Positions 16,747-25,175 of a DNA stretch of 64,000 nucleotides are shown piece after piece. The notes below the pieces were generated by a model that saw only the letters and a list, made by a program, of their open reading frames with translations, did not search any database and was not told the origin of the DNA. Positions within the stretch are counted from its first letter, which is position 1. The number at the start of each line of letters is the position of its first letter. The stretch is from Cellulophaga sp. L1A9 (lineage in GTDB: Bacteria; Bacteroidota; Bacteroidia; Flavobacteriales; Flavobacteriaceae). The stretch spans positions 2,108,001 through 2,172,000 of the forward strand of contig NZ_CP047027.1 in NCBI RefSeq assembly GCF_009797025.1, written 5' to 3'. The position numbers and the translations under genes are program-made.

Positions 16747-17433
16747 ATGAGTCATTTTAAAGAAACGTTGAAGAATCCGGTATGGTTTGCGCTTAGCGAA
16801 ACACATGAAAAGTTTTTGGTTACGTATAACGGAGTTAAGTTTTATAATCCAGAAGTTTGTCCGTTTGGGGCTTTTACAGGTGCTGCCAACACAGCCGAAG
16901 CCTTAAATGCCTATGCGAAATCGTGTGATAGTTTTTTTCTGGTTTCTGAGTTTGGTGTTCCTTCCTATGATAGCAATCGTATTATCTTAAATCGAAAAAT
17001 AGAAGGCTGCCAGATGGTACTCAATTCTTTGATTGAAACGCCAATAACTGAGACGATAGTGCGCCTTACAGACGATGATATGGAGGATATTTACAATCTA
17101 GTATGGCTTGTAATGCCTGGGTATTACCGCAAAAGAACCTTTGAAATGGGGGAATACTACGGGATATTTAAAGAAGGTAAATTAGTATCGGTCACAGGGC
17201 AGCGCATGCAAACTGATGATTTCGTAGAGGTAAGCGCAGTAGTAACGCATCCAGACTACGGACGAAGAGGGTTGGCTAAGCAATTGGTATACCATGTAAC
17301 TCAGCAAATTTTAAAAAATAATAAGAAACCCATCCTACACACTACAAAAGGAAATGCGGCAATACCCTTATATGAAAGATTAGGTTATCAGTTAACTCGG
17401 GATATGAATTGGTGGCATTTTTCCCGTAAATAA
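16747..17433 (+). CDS. GNAT-family N-acetyltransferase (FR47-like)
   Basis: A 228-residue cytoplasmic protein. The N-terminal half (residues 1-110) is specific to this group. The C-terminal half is a GNAT domain: EYYGIFKEGKLVSVTGQRM (beta strands 2-3), VSAVVTHPDYGRRGLAKQLV with the acetyl-CoA-binding R/Q-x-x-G-x-G/A-type loop (YGRRGLA), and NAAIPLYERLGYQLTRDMNW at the end. The substrate is unknown. A degraded copy of its last 100 bp lies at 18366-18475. Confidence 0.85.
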   Translation: MSHFKETLKNPVWFALSETHEKFLVTYNGVKFYNPEVCPFGAFTGAANTAEALNAYAKSCDSFFLVSEFGVPSYDSNRIILNRKIEGCQMVLNSLIETPITETIVRLTDDDMEDIYNLVWLVMPGYYRKRTFEMGEYYGIFKEGKLVSVTGQRMQTDDFVEVSAVVTHPDYGRRGLAKQLVYHVTQQILKNNKKPILHTTKGNAAIPLYERLGYQLTRDMNWWHFSRK

Positions 17434-17721
17434 AAAAAATAGCAAATACATATTTCAATTTATCTCAGATACTGCGTAATAATGTGATTCTGAGAACCTT
17501 GTTGTGGCAAAATGTTTCGGATGTAATTTTCGGAACCATTTTTTGAAACTTTAGGCTACTTTATAATAGAATATTTTCAGGGTACTTGCGTTAGATAGAC
17601 TTAAAGTTCTTATGATTTTAGACGAATTATTGTTGCGAAATAAAGAATTTTAAGGTCTGAATAAGCTGAAAAAGACCTTAAAGAGAAGTAGGCATTTATA
17701 ACAAACCTAAACAACTTACAC

Positions 17722-18153
17722 ATGAAAAAATTATTAGTACTATCAGCCGCATTACTTGGTATTTTCTTTACATCTTGTAGTAGCGATGATGATGATTCTG
17801 GAAACCCATTAATAGGCTCCTGGGGCTTTTTTCAAGATGAAAATGATAATGGAGAATTAGAAGAAGTGGATGATTGTTCTAAAAAATTCACATTGATTTT
17901 TAGAGAAGATATGTCTTTTGAGTTTGAAGCTTACGGAAGTATTACAGGAGATCCCGATGAATGTGAAAAGGATAGTGATAGCGATACTGGAACTTGGGCT
18001 ATTCTCTCTGAAGGTTTGTTAGCTATTACATATAGCGAAGGAGATGTAGAACAGGGAATGTACAGCATTGATGGGAATACACTTACAATTATCAATGAGT
18101 ATGAGTCGAATGGAGAGACGGAAACAGAAAGAAGCATCTATATCCGTAAATAA
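17722..18153 (+). CDS. Lipocalin-like outer lipoprotein
   Basis: A 143-residue lipoprotein. The signal sequence MKKLLVLSAALLGIFFTSC has a lipobox Cys at residue 19 followed by SSDDDD, an acidic stretch of the kind that directs Bacteroidota lipoproteins to the surface. The mature part (NPLIGSWGFFQDENDNGELE, then FTLIFREDMSFEF, GTWAILSEGLLAITY and GNTLTIINEYES) has the GSW start and beta pattern of lipocalin-like domains. Ligand and role are unknown. It is a single-gene unit closed by the terminator at 18177. Confidence 0.75.
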   Translation: MKKLLVLSAALLGIFFTSCSSDDDDSGNPLIGSWGFFQDENDNGELEEVDDCSKKFTLIFREDMSFEFEAYGSITGDPDECEKDSDSDTGTWAILSEGLLAITYSEGDVEQGMYSIDGNTLTIINEYESNGETETERSIYIRK

Positions 18154-18176
18154 TTGATCATTAATTTATATAAAAG

Positions 18177-18215
18177 AGCCAAGATACTTTAAACTAAAGT
18201 GTCTTGGCTTTTTTT
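18177..18215 (+). terminator. Intrinsic terminator after the lipocalin-like gene
   Basis: Stem AGCCAAGATACTTTA / TAAAGTGTCTTGGCT with a 3-base loop and one mismatch, followed by seven T residues. It starts 24 bp after the stop codon. Confidence 0.85.
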
Positions 18216-18230
18216 GGTTTTATTGCGAAA

Positions 18231-18369
18231 CCTTTAGACGAATAAAAAACAGGCTTCACAGTTTTTTATTTCCCATAATAGGTCTCTCTTTATTGGTGTA
18301 AAGTCTTAACGGGAACGCCTAAAATGTTCTTGGTTGTATAAGGATAATTTTCGTTTGTAAGCTTTCCAT
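18231..18369 (-). pseudogene. Degraded copy of the small CxxC protein gene found at 22274
   Basis: Read on the minus strand, this matches the last two thirds of the small gene at 22274-22465. Recognisable words are ESLQTK, then LGVPVKTLH, then RETYYG, interrupted by stop codons and a frameshift. At DNA level, shared runs include CCCATAATAGGT and GTTTGTAAGC. The similarity ends at CCAT (18366-18369), where the next relic begins. It is clearly non-coding now. Confidence 0.75.
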
Positions 18370-18475
18370 CCTACACACTACAAAAGGAAATGCGGCGATA
18401 CCCTTGTATGAAAAATAGGATATCAGTTAACTCGCGATATGAACTGGTGGCATTTTTGCCGAAAGTAAACAAAAT
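18366..18475 (+). pseudogene. Degraded copy of the 3' end of the GNAT gene
   Basis: Matches 17330-17440 of the intact GNAT gene. It begins at the shared CCATCCTACAC and runs to the end of the gene, with a one-base deletion (GAAAAATAGG for GAAAGATTAGG) that shifts the frame. The start is fused to the other relic through a 4-bp CCAT overlap. No start codon or other GNAT sequence precedes it. Confidence 0.8.
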
Positions 18476-18564
18476 AGAACGTCGATTAAACGCACACTTG
18501 TAATAAAACTTAGTGGAAGGGGTCCAGACTAGGAAGTGTTTAGAAAACAGTACAGTAACCCAAT

Positions 18565-19407
18565 TTAATTGGAGTACCATACATTCATACTCTCTAAACT
18601 ATTTCTTATTACCGTATTGTTGTACAGCGTACCTCCAAAATGAAAGCCGTGCTTACTAAAAGTAATGTTTAGCCCGTAGGAAGTTGCTCTAACCAAAGCA
18701 TAAATAGTTTTATAGGCTCCTTTATCACTCTTCTTTTTAATTTCTTGGAGAAGATAATACGATAAGTTTTGTCCGTTATAATCAGGATGCGTAGCAAAAT
18801 CTACAATCTCAATATTCAATTCTTTTTCATGAATATGAAGGATAGTAGAAACAATGAGTTCCTCTTCCTTAAAAAGGCCATAAAATTCATGACTTTGTTC
18901 TGCTAATTCTAGAAGATAGGCTTCCTCATGGATAGGAAGTGAGTGTGCTTTAAACACTTCTTTATGTAAATTAGCTAAGGTAGCATAGTCATTTACAGTA
19001 AGCTTCCGGACCGTAAAATTAGTAGGCAAACTCATGTAACCCTCTTCAGAAGAACTTTTAGCAGCCTGCGCTATAGCTTTTACAGAAGCAATTGTTTTTA
19101 AAGCTTGTTCATCATTCTGGCGGCGTTTATCGTTTAGGTATTCCGATAAAAAGTACCCCGTTGTATTGCCATTATATAAACCTGGTATTTTTGCTTCAAT
19201 ATGAAAGCCATTAGATTCAAACACCCCAATGGCTTGTTCTGGAACTTTGCCAATAATTTTATCATACTTTTTTTTATGCGCTAGGTCTTTCATTTTTGGG
19301 ATGAGTGCGTCCCAATTATTTTCGGTGGACTGCGTTAAGTACAAACGACTATGCGTTTTTCCATGACGTAATACGGCTCCTTCTATTTTTTCAATGGTAT
19401 CGAACAT
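18565..19407 (-). CDS. ablB: Putative beta-lysine N-acetyltransferase
   Basis: A 280-residue two-part GNAT protein. The N-terminal part shows KVPEQAIGVFESNGFHIEAK and PGLYNGNTTGYFLSEYL. The C-terminal GNAT domain shows VDFATHPDYNGQNLSYYLLQ, ITFSKHGFHFGGTLYNNTVI and the family-specific ending SLESMNVWY. AblB acetylates beta-lysine to N-epsilon-acetyl-beta-lysine, a compatible solute known from methanogens and some bacteria. It usually sits next to ablA (lysine 2,3-aminomutase). Here it is the last gene of the proline-synthesis unit, 28 bp after proA, and no ablA is in the window. That context suggests an osmolyte function, but the substrate is unproven. Confidence 0.8.
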   Translation of the reverse strand: MFDTIEKIEGAVLRHGKTHSRLYLTQSTENNWDALIPKMKDLAHKKKYDKIIGKVPEQAIGVFESNGFHIEAKIPGLYNGNTTGYFLSEYLNDKRRQNDEQALKTIASVKAIAQAAKSSSEEGYMSLPTNFTVRKLTVNDYATLANLHKEVFKAHSLPIHEEAYLLELAEQSHEFYGLFKEEELIVSTILHIHEKELNIEIVDFATHPDYNGQNLSYYLLQEIKKKSDKGAYKTIYALVRATSYGLNITFSKHGFHFGGTLYNNTVIRNSLESMNVWYSN

Positions 19408-19435
19408 TTTGGTTTATATAGTTTTAATGATGCTG

Positions 19436-20635
19436 TTAATTTCGAATTTGACCGTCCCCAAAGAAATAATACTTGTTGGTAACCAGTTCATTTAGCCCTA
19501 AGGGGCCTCTATGATGTAATTTATCGGTACTTATTGCTAACTCTGCACCAACACCCATTTGTCCGCCGTCCGTAAACCGTGTAGAAGCATTTTGATATAC
19601 AGCAGCACAATCTACTTGCTCCATAAAAACTTGAGCTTTGCTAGGGTCCGTTGTCATAATGGTAGCAGAATGACCACCAGAATTCTTATTTATTTTAATA
19701 ATCGCCTGGTCCACAGAATCGACAGCGCCAATGCAACACTTCAAAGCTAAAAATTCTTCTTTCCAGACTTCTTCATTGGGTATTGGTGTGGCATCCTTTA
19801 AAACCTTTCTTATATCGGTATCTGCAAGAATAGAAACACCATTATTTTCTAAAATAGTTTCTAAATTATTTAGCTTTTCTTGATAATTATCAATCGAGGT
19901 GCTGATCAGAATTTTATCAAGGGCATTACAAGCAGATATTTTATCGGTTTTAGCATTTAAAATAACTTGTATACTTTGTTCCCAATTTGCATTTTCATCA
20001 ACAAATAAAAAGTTATTTCCTCTTCCGCTTACCAATACCGCACATTTTGCATGCTCTTTTACAAAGGCAATTAACTTTTCTCCGCCTCTTGGAACAATTA
20101 AATCAAGTTTCTCAGTAGGGTTTTTCAGGAATGCTTGAGTTTCTTCTCTATTCATTACCAATAACTGGATATAGTGTGTTGGTAAATCATTTTCTATTAA
20201 AGCTTGATGCCAAAAATCAACAAGAATCTTATTGCTATAGATGGCTTCTTTTCCTCCTTTTAATAAAATTTTATTATTCGCCTTAAAGGCAAGAACTGCA
20301 GCTTCTATAGTAACATCAGGTCGTGATTCATAAATAATCATGATGGTACCGAAAGGAGCTGTTTTATTGATAATTGTTAAACCATTATCCAATTCCTTTT
20401 TTGATATTTCTTTGTGAACGGGATCATTTTGAGATTTAACCTTGGTGACCGCCAGAATCATTTCATCAATCTTTTTATCATTCAACACCAATCGATCATA
20501 CATGGCTTGATCTTCTTTAGTAAATAATTCAAGATCTTTTTCGTTAGCATTAAGTAACTCCTTTCGATTCTCATTTAAAATTTGAATCATGGAGCTTAAC
20601 ACGTTATTTTTAATTTCTGTTGGTATCAATTTCAT
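19436..20635 (-). CDS. proA: Gamma-glutamyl phosphate reductase
   Basis: Reduces L-glutamyl 5-phosphate to glutamate 5-semialdehyde with NADPH, the second step of proline synthesis. The 399 residues have an aldehyde-dehydrogenase-like fold. Visible motifs are PFGTIMIIYESRPDVTIEAA, LLKGGKEA, VPRGGEKLI, and the catalytic cysteine in KISACNALDKIL (residue about 236). Near the end, RFTDGGQMGVGAELAIST and HHRGPLGLNEL are diagnostic. The start is 1 bp after the proB stop, so expression is coupled. Confidence 0.95.
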   Translation of the reverse strand: MKLIPTEIKNNVLSSMIQILNENRKELLNANEKDLELFTKEDQAMYDRLVLNDKKIDEMILAVTKVKSQNDPVHKEISKKELDNGLTIINKTAPFGTIMIIYESRPDVTIEAAVLAFKANNKILLKGGKEAIYSNKILVDFWHQALIENDLPTHYIQLLVMNREETQAFLKNPTEKLDLIVPRGGEKLIAFVKEHAKCAVLVSGRGNNFLFVDENANWEQSIQVILNAKTDKISACNALDKILISTSIDNYQEKLNNLETILENNGVSILADTDIRKVLKDATPIPNEEVWKEEFLALKCCIGAVDSVDQAIIKINKNSGGHSATIMTTDPSKAQVFMEQVDCAAVYQNASTRFTDGGQMGVGAELAISTDKLHHRGPLGLNELVTNKYYFFGDGQIRN

Positions 20636-20636
20636 A

Positions 20637-21425
20637 CTAAACTTCTATTTCTTTTTCAAGGGCAACTCTAGTACCCACTTTTTTTCCGTCGATAATATCT
20701 ATTATGGTATGGTCTTTTTTTCCGTTGGCAATAAATGTTGGGATATTATTTGCGGCAGATTGTTGTGCGTATTCTAATTTAGAGCCCATGCCACCACGCC
20801 CCTCTGCTTCTCCTTTAATATTATCTTGAATATATTTATTTAAATTTTCGTCTGGGCTAACATGATCAACAAGCGAACTATTTTCTTCGTCTGGATGACC
20901 ACTATAAAGACCATCAATATCTGTTAGTATGATGAGTTTGTCTGCCTTAACCAATTGTGCGATAAGACTAGCAAGTTCATCATTATCAGAAAACATAGAC
21001 ATGGTTAGCGATACTGCATCATCTTCATTAGCAATAGGGATAACACCTTCCGCTAGTAAACCTTCATAACAATTTATCATGTTTTGACGGTGTACACCGG
21101 GACTAAAATCTCTTTTCGTAGGGAGTACTTGTGCGCATTTCATACCGTAATCACGAAATATATTATAATACAAACGCATCATTCTAGGCTGTCCAATAGC
21201 GGAGTATACTTGTCTTTTTTGTGTTTTATCTTTAATGTTAGATTTTCCTAAAACCTCCATTCCTGCAATTACAGAACCAGAAGAAACCAAAATAGTAATG
21301 ATGCCCCTTTCATATAATTGCGCAATTTGTTTCACCAATTTCTTGAGTACAGGCCTTACAATTCGGTTATCTTTATTCGTCATCACATTAGTTCCGACTT
21401 TTATGACAATCTTTTGTTTATACAT
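20637..21425 (-). CDS. proB: Glutamate 5-kinase (short form, no PUA domain)
   Basis: Phosphorylates glutamate with ATP, the first and feedback-regulated step of proline synthesis. The amino-acid kinase domain is complete: IVIKVGTNVM at the N terminus, ILVSSGSVIAGMEVLG, NEDDAVS, FSDNDELASLIAQL and GRGGMGSKLEYA. At 262 residues it stops after the kinase domain and lacks the C-terminal PUA domain of the E. coli enzyme. It overlaps proC by 8 bp. Confidence 0.95.
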   Translation of the reverse strand: MYKQKIVIKVGTNVMTNKDNRIVRPVLKKLVKQIAQLYERGIITILVSSGSVIAGMEVLGKSNIKDKTQKRQVYSAIGQPRMMRLYYNIFRDYGMKCAQVLPTKRDFSPGVHRQNMINCYEGLLAEGVIPIANEDDAVSLTMSMFSDNDELASLIAQLVKADKLIILTDIDGLYSGHPDEENSSLVDHVSPDENLNKYIQDNIKGEAEGRGGMGSKLEYAQQSAANNIPTFIANGKKDHTIIDIIDGKKVGTRVALEKEIEV

Positions 21426-22233
21426 GTTGTTTTTCTTTTCCTAGTTCAACGGCGCGATCAAAAGCAGCAAAAGCGGCCTCTTTAATTAATTCTCCCACAT
21501 TGTTGTCTTCCATAGAATTTAATGCGGCGCGTGTTGTACCTCCTTTACTTGCTACTTTTTCCATCCATGAATTTGGAGATAAAGTATTTTGATTGAACAG
21601 TTCTATAGCTCCTGTGAATGTTTGAGCAACCAATACCTTTGAAACATTTGGCGAAAACCCCATTTGCAATGCGGCTTCCATCATACTCTGCATAAAATAA
21701 AATACATATGCAGGACCACTACCTGAAATTCCGGTAGAAGCATCTATAAAATTCTCGTCTTTCACTAAAATAGACTTGCCGGTGGTGTCTAGTAGACTTT
21801 CTATGGCTAGTAATTCTATTCTAGAAACTTCGGGAGAAGCAACATACGAAGTAAGTCCTTTGCCAACTTGTGCAGGTAAATTAGGCATTGCACGTATAAT
21901 CTTATTTAAGCCTGTTGTTTCCTTGATTGTATCAATGGTAACACCAGCCATAATAGAAATAAGTAATTGATCTGCTGTAACTAACTTATTTATTTTTCTA
22001 AATAAATCTTCTGCATGATAGGGTTTTACAGCTATAAAAATAATATCTGCTTCTGGCACACAATCTTCTAAATTTCGATAGGCATCAAAATCAGTCATTT
22101 GATCTACCTCATCTAGTTTTTCTTCAGAAGTATCAAGAACCATGATATTCTCTTTTTTTAAGAGCTTAGATTTTGACATGCCTTTTGCGTAGGTAAGGCC
22201 CATGTTTCCGGCTCCTATTACGAGTACTTTCAT
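21418..22233 (-). CDS. proC: Pyrroline-5-carboxylate reductase
   Basis: Converts pyrroline-5-carboxylate to proline. The 271-residue protein has the N-terminal Rossmann motif VIGAGNMG (residues 4-11), the FIAVKPYHAEDL segment, SIMAGVTID, and the C-terminal signature SGSGPAYVFYFMQSM followed by KGGTTRAALNSM. It is the first biosynthetic gene of the proC-proB-proA-ablB unit, with an 8-bp overlap into proB. Confidence 0.95.
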   Translation of the reverse strand: MKVLVIGAGNMGLTYAKGMSKSKLLKKENIMVLDTSEEKLDEVDQMTDFDAYRNLEDCVPEADIIFIAVKPYHAEDLFRKINKLVTADQLLISIMAGVTIDTIKETTGLNKIIRAMPNLPAQVGKGLTSYVASPEVSRIELLAIESLLDTTGKSILVKDENFIDASTGISGSGPAYVFYFMQSMMEAALQMGFSPNVSKVLVAQTFTGAIELFNQNTLSPNSWMEKVASKGGTTRAALNSMEDNNVGELIKEAAFAAFDRAVELGKEKQHV

Positions 22234-22273
22234 TTTTTATTTTTTTATGTAAATTGATTGATCCTTTAGGCTA

Positions 22274-22465
22274 TTAAATAAAAAGCATGCAGTCTTCACA
22301 ACTTTTTACCTCACCATAATAGGTTTCTCTATATTTATGTAATGTCTTGATGGGAACACCTAAAAAGTATTTCTTTATATAGGTGACTTTAGTTTGTAAG
22401 CTTCCCATTTTTATAGTGTGTCGTTGTTCCGTTTTTGTTTCTCTTTTAATGTGTATTAACTTCAT
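22274..22465 (-). CDS. Small conserved protein with C-terminal CxxC (unknown)
   Basis: A 63-residue basic protein directly upstream of proC on the same strand (40-bp gap). It begins MKLIHIKRETKTEQRH and ends HKYRETYYGEVKSCEDCMLF, with a CxxC pair near the C terminus that could bind a metal or be redox active. There is no signal peptide or membrane segment. A degenerate relative at 18231-18369 preserves LGVPVKTLH and RETYYG, which supports this having been a real gene. Function is unknown. Confidence 0.6.
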   Translation of the reverse strand: MKLIHIKRETKTEQRHTIKMGSLQTKVTYIKKYFLGVPIKTLHKYRETYYGEVKSCEDCMLFI

Positions 22466-22675
22466 AAAATTATAATGATTAGGCTTCTAGTATAACATAA
22501 AGCAAACGAATTCCTAAAATAGAACGTTAAGATTTTGTTAGTGTATTTGTAGCGGTGAAGCGGAGTTTCTTAGCCGCTTTAGTGGGGCTTCAATACGTAG
22601 GTATGCCATATAAATTAGTGTTGTTAGTAGGCTTTCAACCATGACTCACATCTATTACAGAATTGTTGCTTTAAA
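22466..22675. other. Divergent intergenic region with a short hairpin
   Basis: Spacer between the proline unit (minus) and the enoyl-CoA hydratase gene (plus). The only structure seen is AAGCGG (22558-22563) paired with CCGCTT (22574-22579). Both outward promoters should lie here; only the plus-strand one was recognised. Confidence 0.4.
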
Positions 22676-22708
22676 TTTGCATCATATGCGCTATAGCAAC
22701 TATCTTTA
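22676..22708 (+). promoter_or_regulatory. Candidate promoter (TTTG, 21 bp, TATCTTTA)
   Basis: TTTG at 22676-22679 and TATCTTTA at 22701-22708 fit the Bacteroidota -33/-7 pattern with one mismatch in the -7 box. They lie 24 bp before the start codon of the enoyl-CoA hydratase gene. Confidence 0.5.
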
Positions 22709-22731
22709 AATAGTTTTTAAAATAATGACCT

Positions 22732-23508
22732 ATGAAATTTGATACTATACTGGTAAATCATCAAGAAAATATAGCGACGGTGACTATTAACCGCCCGAAT
22801 AAATTAAACGCCTTAAATCGAGATACCATTCAGGAATTGCATGATGCATTTAAAGCCTTAAATAAAGACAAGAAGGTTAAAGTTATTATACTAACTGGAA
22901 GCGGAGAAAAAGCATTTGTGGCGGGTGCAGATATTGCAGAGTTTTCAGATTTTTCAGAAAAGGAAGGTGCTAAGCTTTCAGCAAAAGGGCAAAAATCACT
23001 ATTTGATTATATCGAGAATTTGGCAACACCTGTAATTGCTGCGGTGAATGGTTTTGCTTTGGGTGGTGGATTGGAATTAGCAATGGCTTGTCATTTTAGA
23101 GTGGCTAGTGATAATGCTAAAATGGGGCTTCCAGAAGTGTCTCTTGGGGTTATTCCGGGATATGGTGGCACACAACGTTTGCCGCAATTAGTGGGTAAAG
23201 GCCGTGCGAATGAAATGATCATGACAGCAGGAATGATAGATGCTCAAAAGGCGCTCTCTTATGGTTTGGTAAATTATGTGGTAACACAGGAAGAATTAAT
23301 ACCACTTTGTGAGAAGTTAGCAGGTAAGATAACGAATAACTCGTCTGTTGCGATTGCTTATGCAATAAAAGCAGTAAATGCTGGTTTTAGTAGTGATACC
23401 GATGGCTTTGATAAAGAAATAAAAGCTTTTGGAGAATGTTTTGGAACCGATGATTTTAAAGAGGGAACGACTGCATTCTTAGAAAAACGAAAAGCAAATT
23501 TCGAGTAA
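22732..23508 (+). CDS. Enoyl-CoA hydratase / isomerase family protein
   Basis: A 258-residue crotonase-fold enzyme, most likely adding water to trans-2-enoyl-CoA in fatty acid or amino acid breakdown. Oxyanion-hole and CoA-binding segments are visible: AFVAGADIAEFSDF (first oxyanion loop), NGFALGGGLELAMACHFRVA (second), and MGLPEVSLGVIPGYGGTQRL with the catalytic Glu. The ending FKEGTTAFLEKRKANF is typical of short-chain hydratases. No other beta-oxidation gene is adjacent. Confidence 0.9.
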   Translation: MKFDTILVNHQENIATVTINRPNKLNALNRDTIQELHDAFKALNKDKKVKVIILTGSGEKAFVAGADIAEFSDFSEKEGAKLSAKGQKSLFDYIENLATPVIAAVNGFALGGGLELAMACHFRVASDNAKMGLPEVSLGVIPGYGGTQRLPQLVGKGRANEMIMTAGMIDAQKALSYGLVNYVVTQEELIPLCEKLAGKITNNSSVAIAYAIKAVNAGFSSDTDGFDKEIKAFGECFGTDDFKEGTTAFLEKRKANFE

Positions 23509-23543
23509 ATAGCTGTGTATCAAATAACTTAATTATATATAGT

Positions 23544-25094
23544 ATGCCTACTAGAAATATATTTTTATTGCTTTTTTTCGCTTTCTTTAGTGTTATGAAT
23601 GCTCAGGAAATGCCTGTGAAATACACCTTCGGGGAAAAGTATCATGATCGCTACAAGTATTCTAACTTACTGACTATTGCCCCCGATGGTAATGGTGGTA
23701 GTATTTTGGTGCGTTCTTATTATACAGGAATTATCTTAAAACCAAGAGGGTATTTTATAGCGCATTACAATGCCAATCTAGAACTGGTTTCTGAGTATAA
23801 TTATAAGCTTAAAGATGCAAGTTATGTAGATGCATTTGTAAAAAATGGACAGGTTTATCTCTTATTTTTAGATTATAACTACGGAAAGAAATCTTACGAG
23901 TATGTAGTGCATCAAAGTTCCTATGAAAATTTTGACTTTAAGACGCAAAAAATATTAGAGATTGAATCTGACCCTGTAGAAGAACCTTTAGATCGTAATT
24001 ATTATAATAGAAATTTTGGTTCTGGTTTTACGACAACAGTACTTTTTGATAAAGATAAATCGGCTTTTGCAATCAGTGCACATCACAAAAAAGGAAAAGA
24101 TAACAAGCATAATATCTATGTGTTTGATACGAACCTAAAAGAGCTTATGCATTATGATTTTTCTAGTGAGATAGAAGAGAAAAATTATGCTTTTGAAAAT
24201 TTGGTGATTTCAAAAGACAAGCAAGAAGTGTACTTAACTGCCAAGGCGTATTTTAAAAAGAAACGTTTTGCAGCAAATGAACGTAAGTTCCAATATGAAT
24301 TATTACAGGTGACCAATGAAGGGGGTAAGATTCAGAATTTTGCAGATCCTGGAAAATTTCCTGAAGCATTAACGCCATTACTTGTTGCAGATAAGGTGGT
24401 TTGTGTAGGTTTTTATTCCAATAGGAGAGACAACCGCTATAATGGGATTGTATATTTTGATATTGATCCGGAAACCATGGAAATTAATACGAATAAATAC
24501 CATGCATTTTCTGAACAGTTTATGCTAGATAAATTTGGTAGAGATGAAGATAAAGATATTAAGAACTTAGTTTTTAAAGGGGTAGAGGTAACCAAAGAGA
24601 ATGATATTTTATTTAATGCAGAAGAGTATTTTGTAACCTCTAGCATACAGAGAGATCCTACAGGGTCTAGTGTAAAAATAAGTCGGTACCATTATAATGA
24701 TATCGTAAGCGTAAAACTTGCAGCAGATGGCGAGATGTTATGGGCTAGAAATATTAATAAAACAGAAGTTACACAAGGAGATCCAGCGTATACTTCATAT
24801 TGCTCCTATACCAAAGAGGGTGATACTTTTTTCTTTATCAGTACCGCCAGTGAAAATCCTCAATTATTGAGTGATGAACGAATTATGTTTAAGCAAGGTC
24901 TGGGGAGAAACAGAAACATTTTTCTGATCAAATTAGATACACAAGGTAAAATGAGTTATGAAAAAGTAATTGATAACCAAGAAGTCCGTTTGCCTTTAAT
25001 GGTGTCTATGCCATTGATTAATGCGGCCCAAGAAAATTTAATTTTCTACGCAAAACGAGGCACAAAGAAACAATTAGTAAAGGTTAATTTCTAA
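23544..25094 (+). CDS. Secreted protein of unknown function, probable beta-propeller
   Basis: A 516-residue exported protein with a signal peptide (NIFLLLFFAFFSVMNA, cleavage before QEMP). The mature part is rich in short beta strands separated by K/D/N-rich loops, with recurring phrases such as GSILVRSYYTGI, KNGQVYLLFLDYN, SAFAISAHHKKGK and ILFNAEEYFVTSS. This suggests a repetitive beta-propeller, but no named repeat could be assigned. There is no lipobox and no T9SS C-terminal signal. It follows the enoyl-CoA hydratase by 35 bp. I do not recognise the family. Confidence 0.7.
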   Translation: MPTRNIFLLLFFAFFSVMNAQEMPVKYTFGEKYHDRYKYSNLLTIAPDGNGGSILVRSYYTGIILKPRGYFIAHYNANLELVSEYNYKLKDASYVDAFVKNGQVYLLFLDYNYGKKSYEYVVHQSSYENFDFKTQKILEIESDPVEEPLDRNYYNRNFGSGFTTTVLFDKDKSAFAISAHHKKGKDNKHNIYVFDTNLKELMHYDFSSEIEEKNYAFENLVISKDKQEVYLTAKAYFKKKRFAANERKFQYELLQVTNEGGKIQNFADPGKFPEALTPLLVADKVVCVGFYSNRRDNRYNGIVYFDIDPETMEINTNKYHAFSEQFMLDKFGRDEDKDIKNLVFKGVEVTKENDILFNAEEYFVTSSIQRDPTGSSVKISRYHYNDIVSVKLAADGEMLWARNINKTEVTQGDPAYTSYCSYTKEGDTFFFISTASENPQLLSDERIMFKQGLGRNRNIFLIKLDTQGKMSYEKVIDNQEVRLPLMVSMPLINAAQENLIFYAKRGTKKQLVKVNF

Positions 25095-25175
25095 GAATTG
25101 ATTAGAAACTAACTTTAACATGAAACGGGATTGTGTATTGGATTTATTCCATATTTTTGGATTAAATCCAATACA

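Noticed and set aside
18371..18580. Minus-strand open frame of 69 codons
   Set aside because: It runs across the relic of the GNAT 3' end in the antisense direction and has no features of its own.
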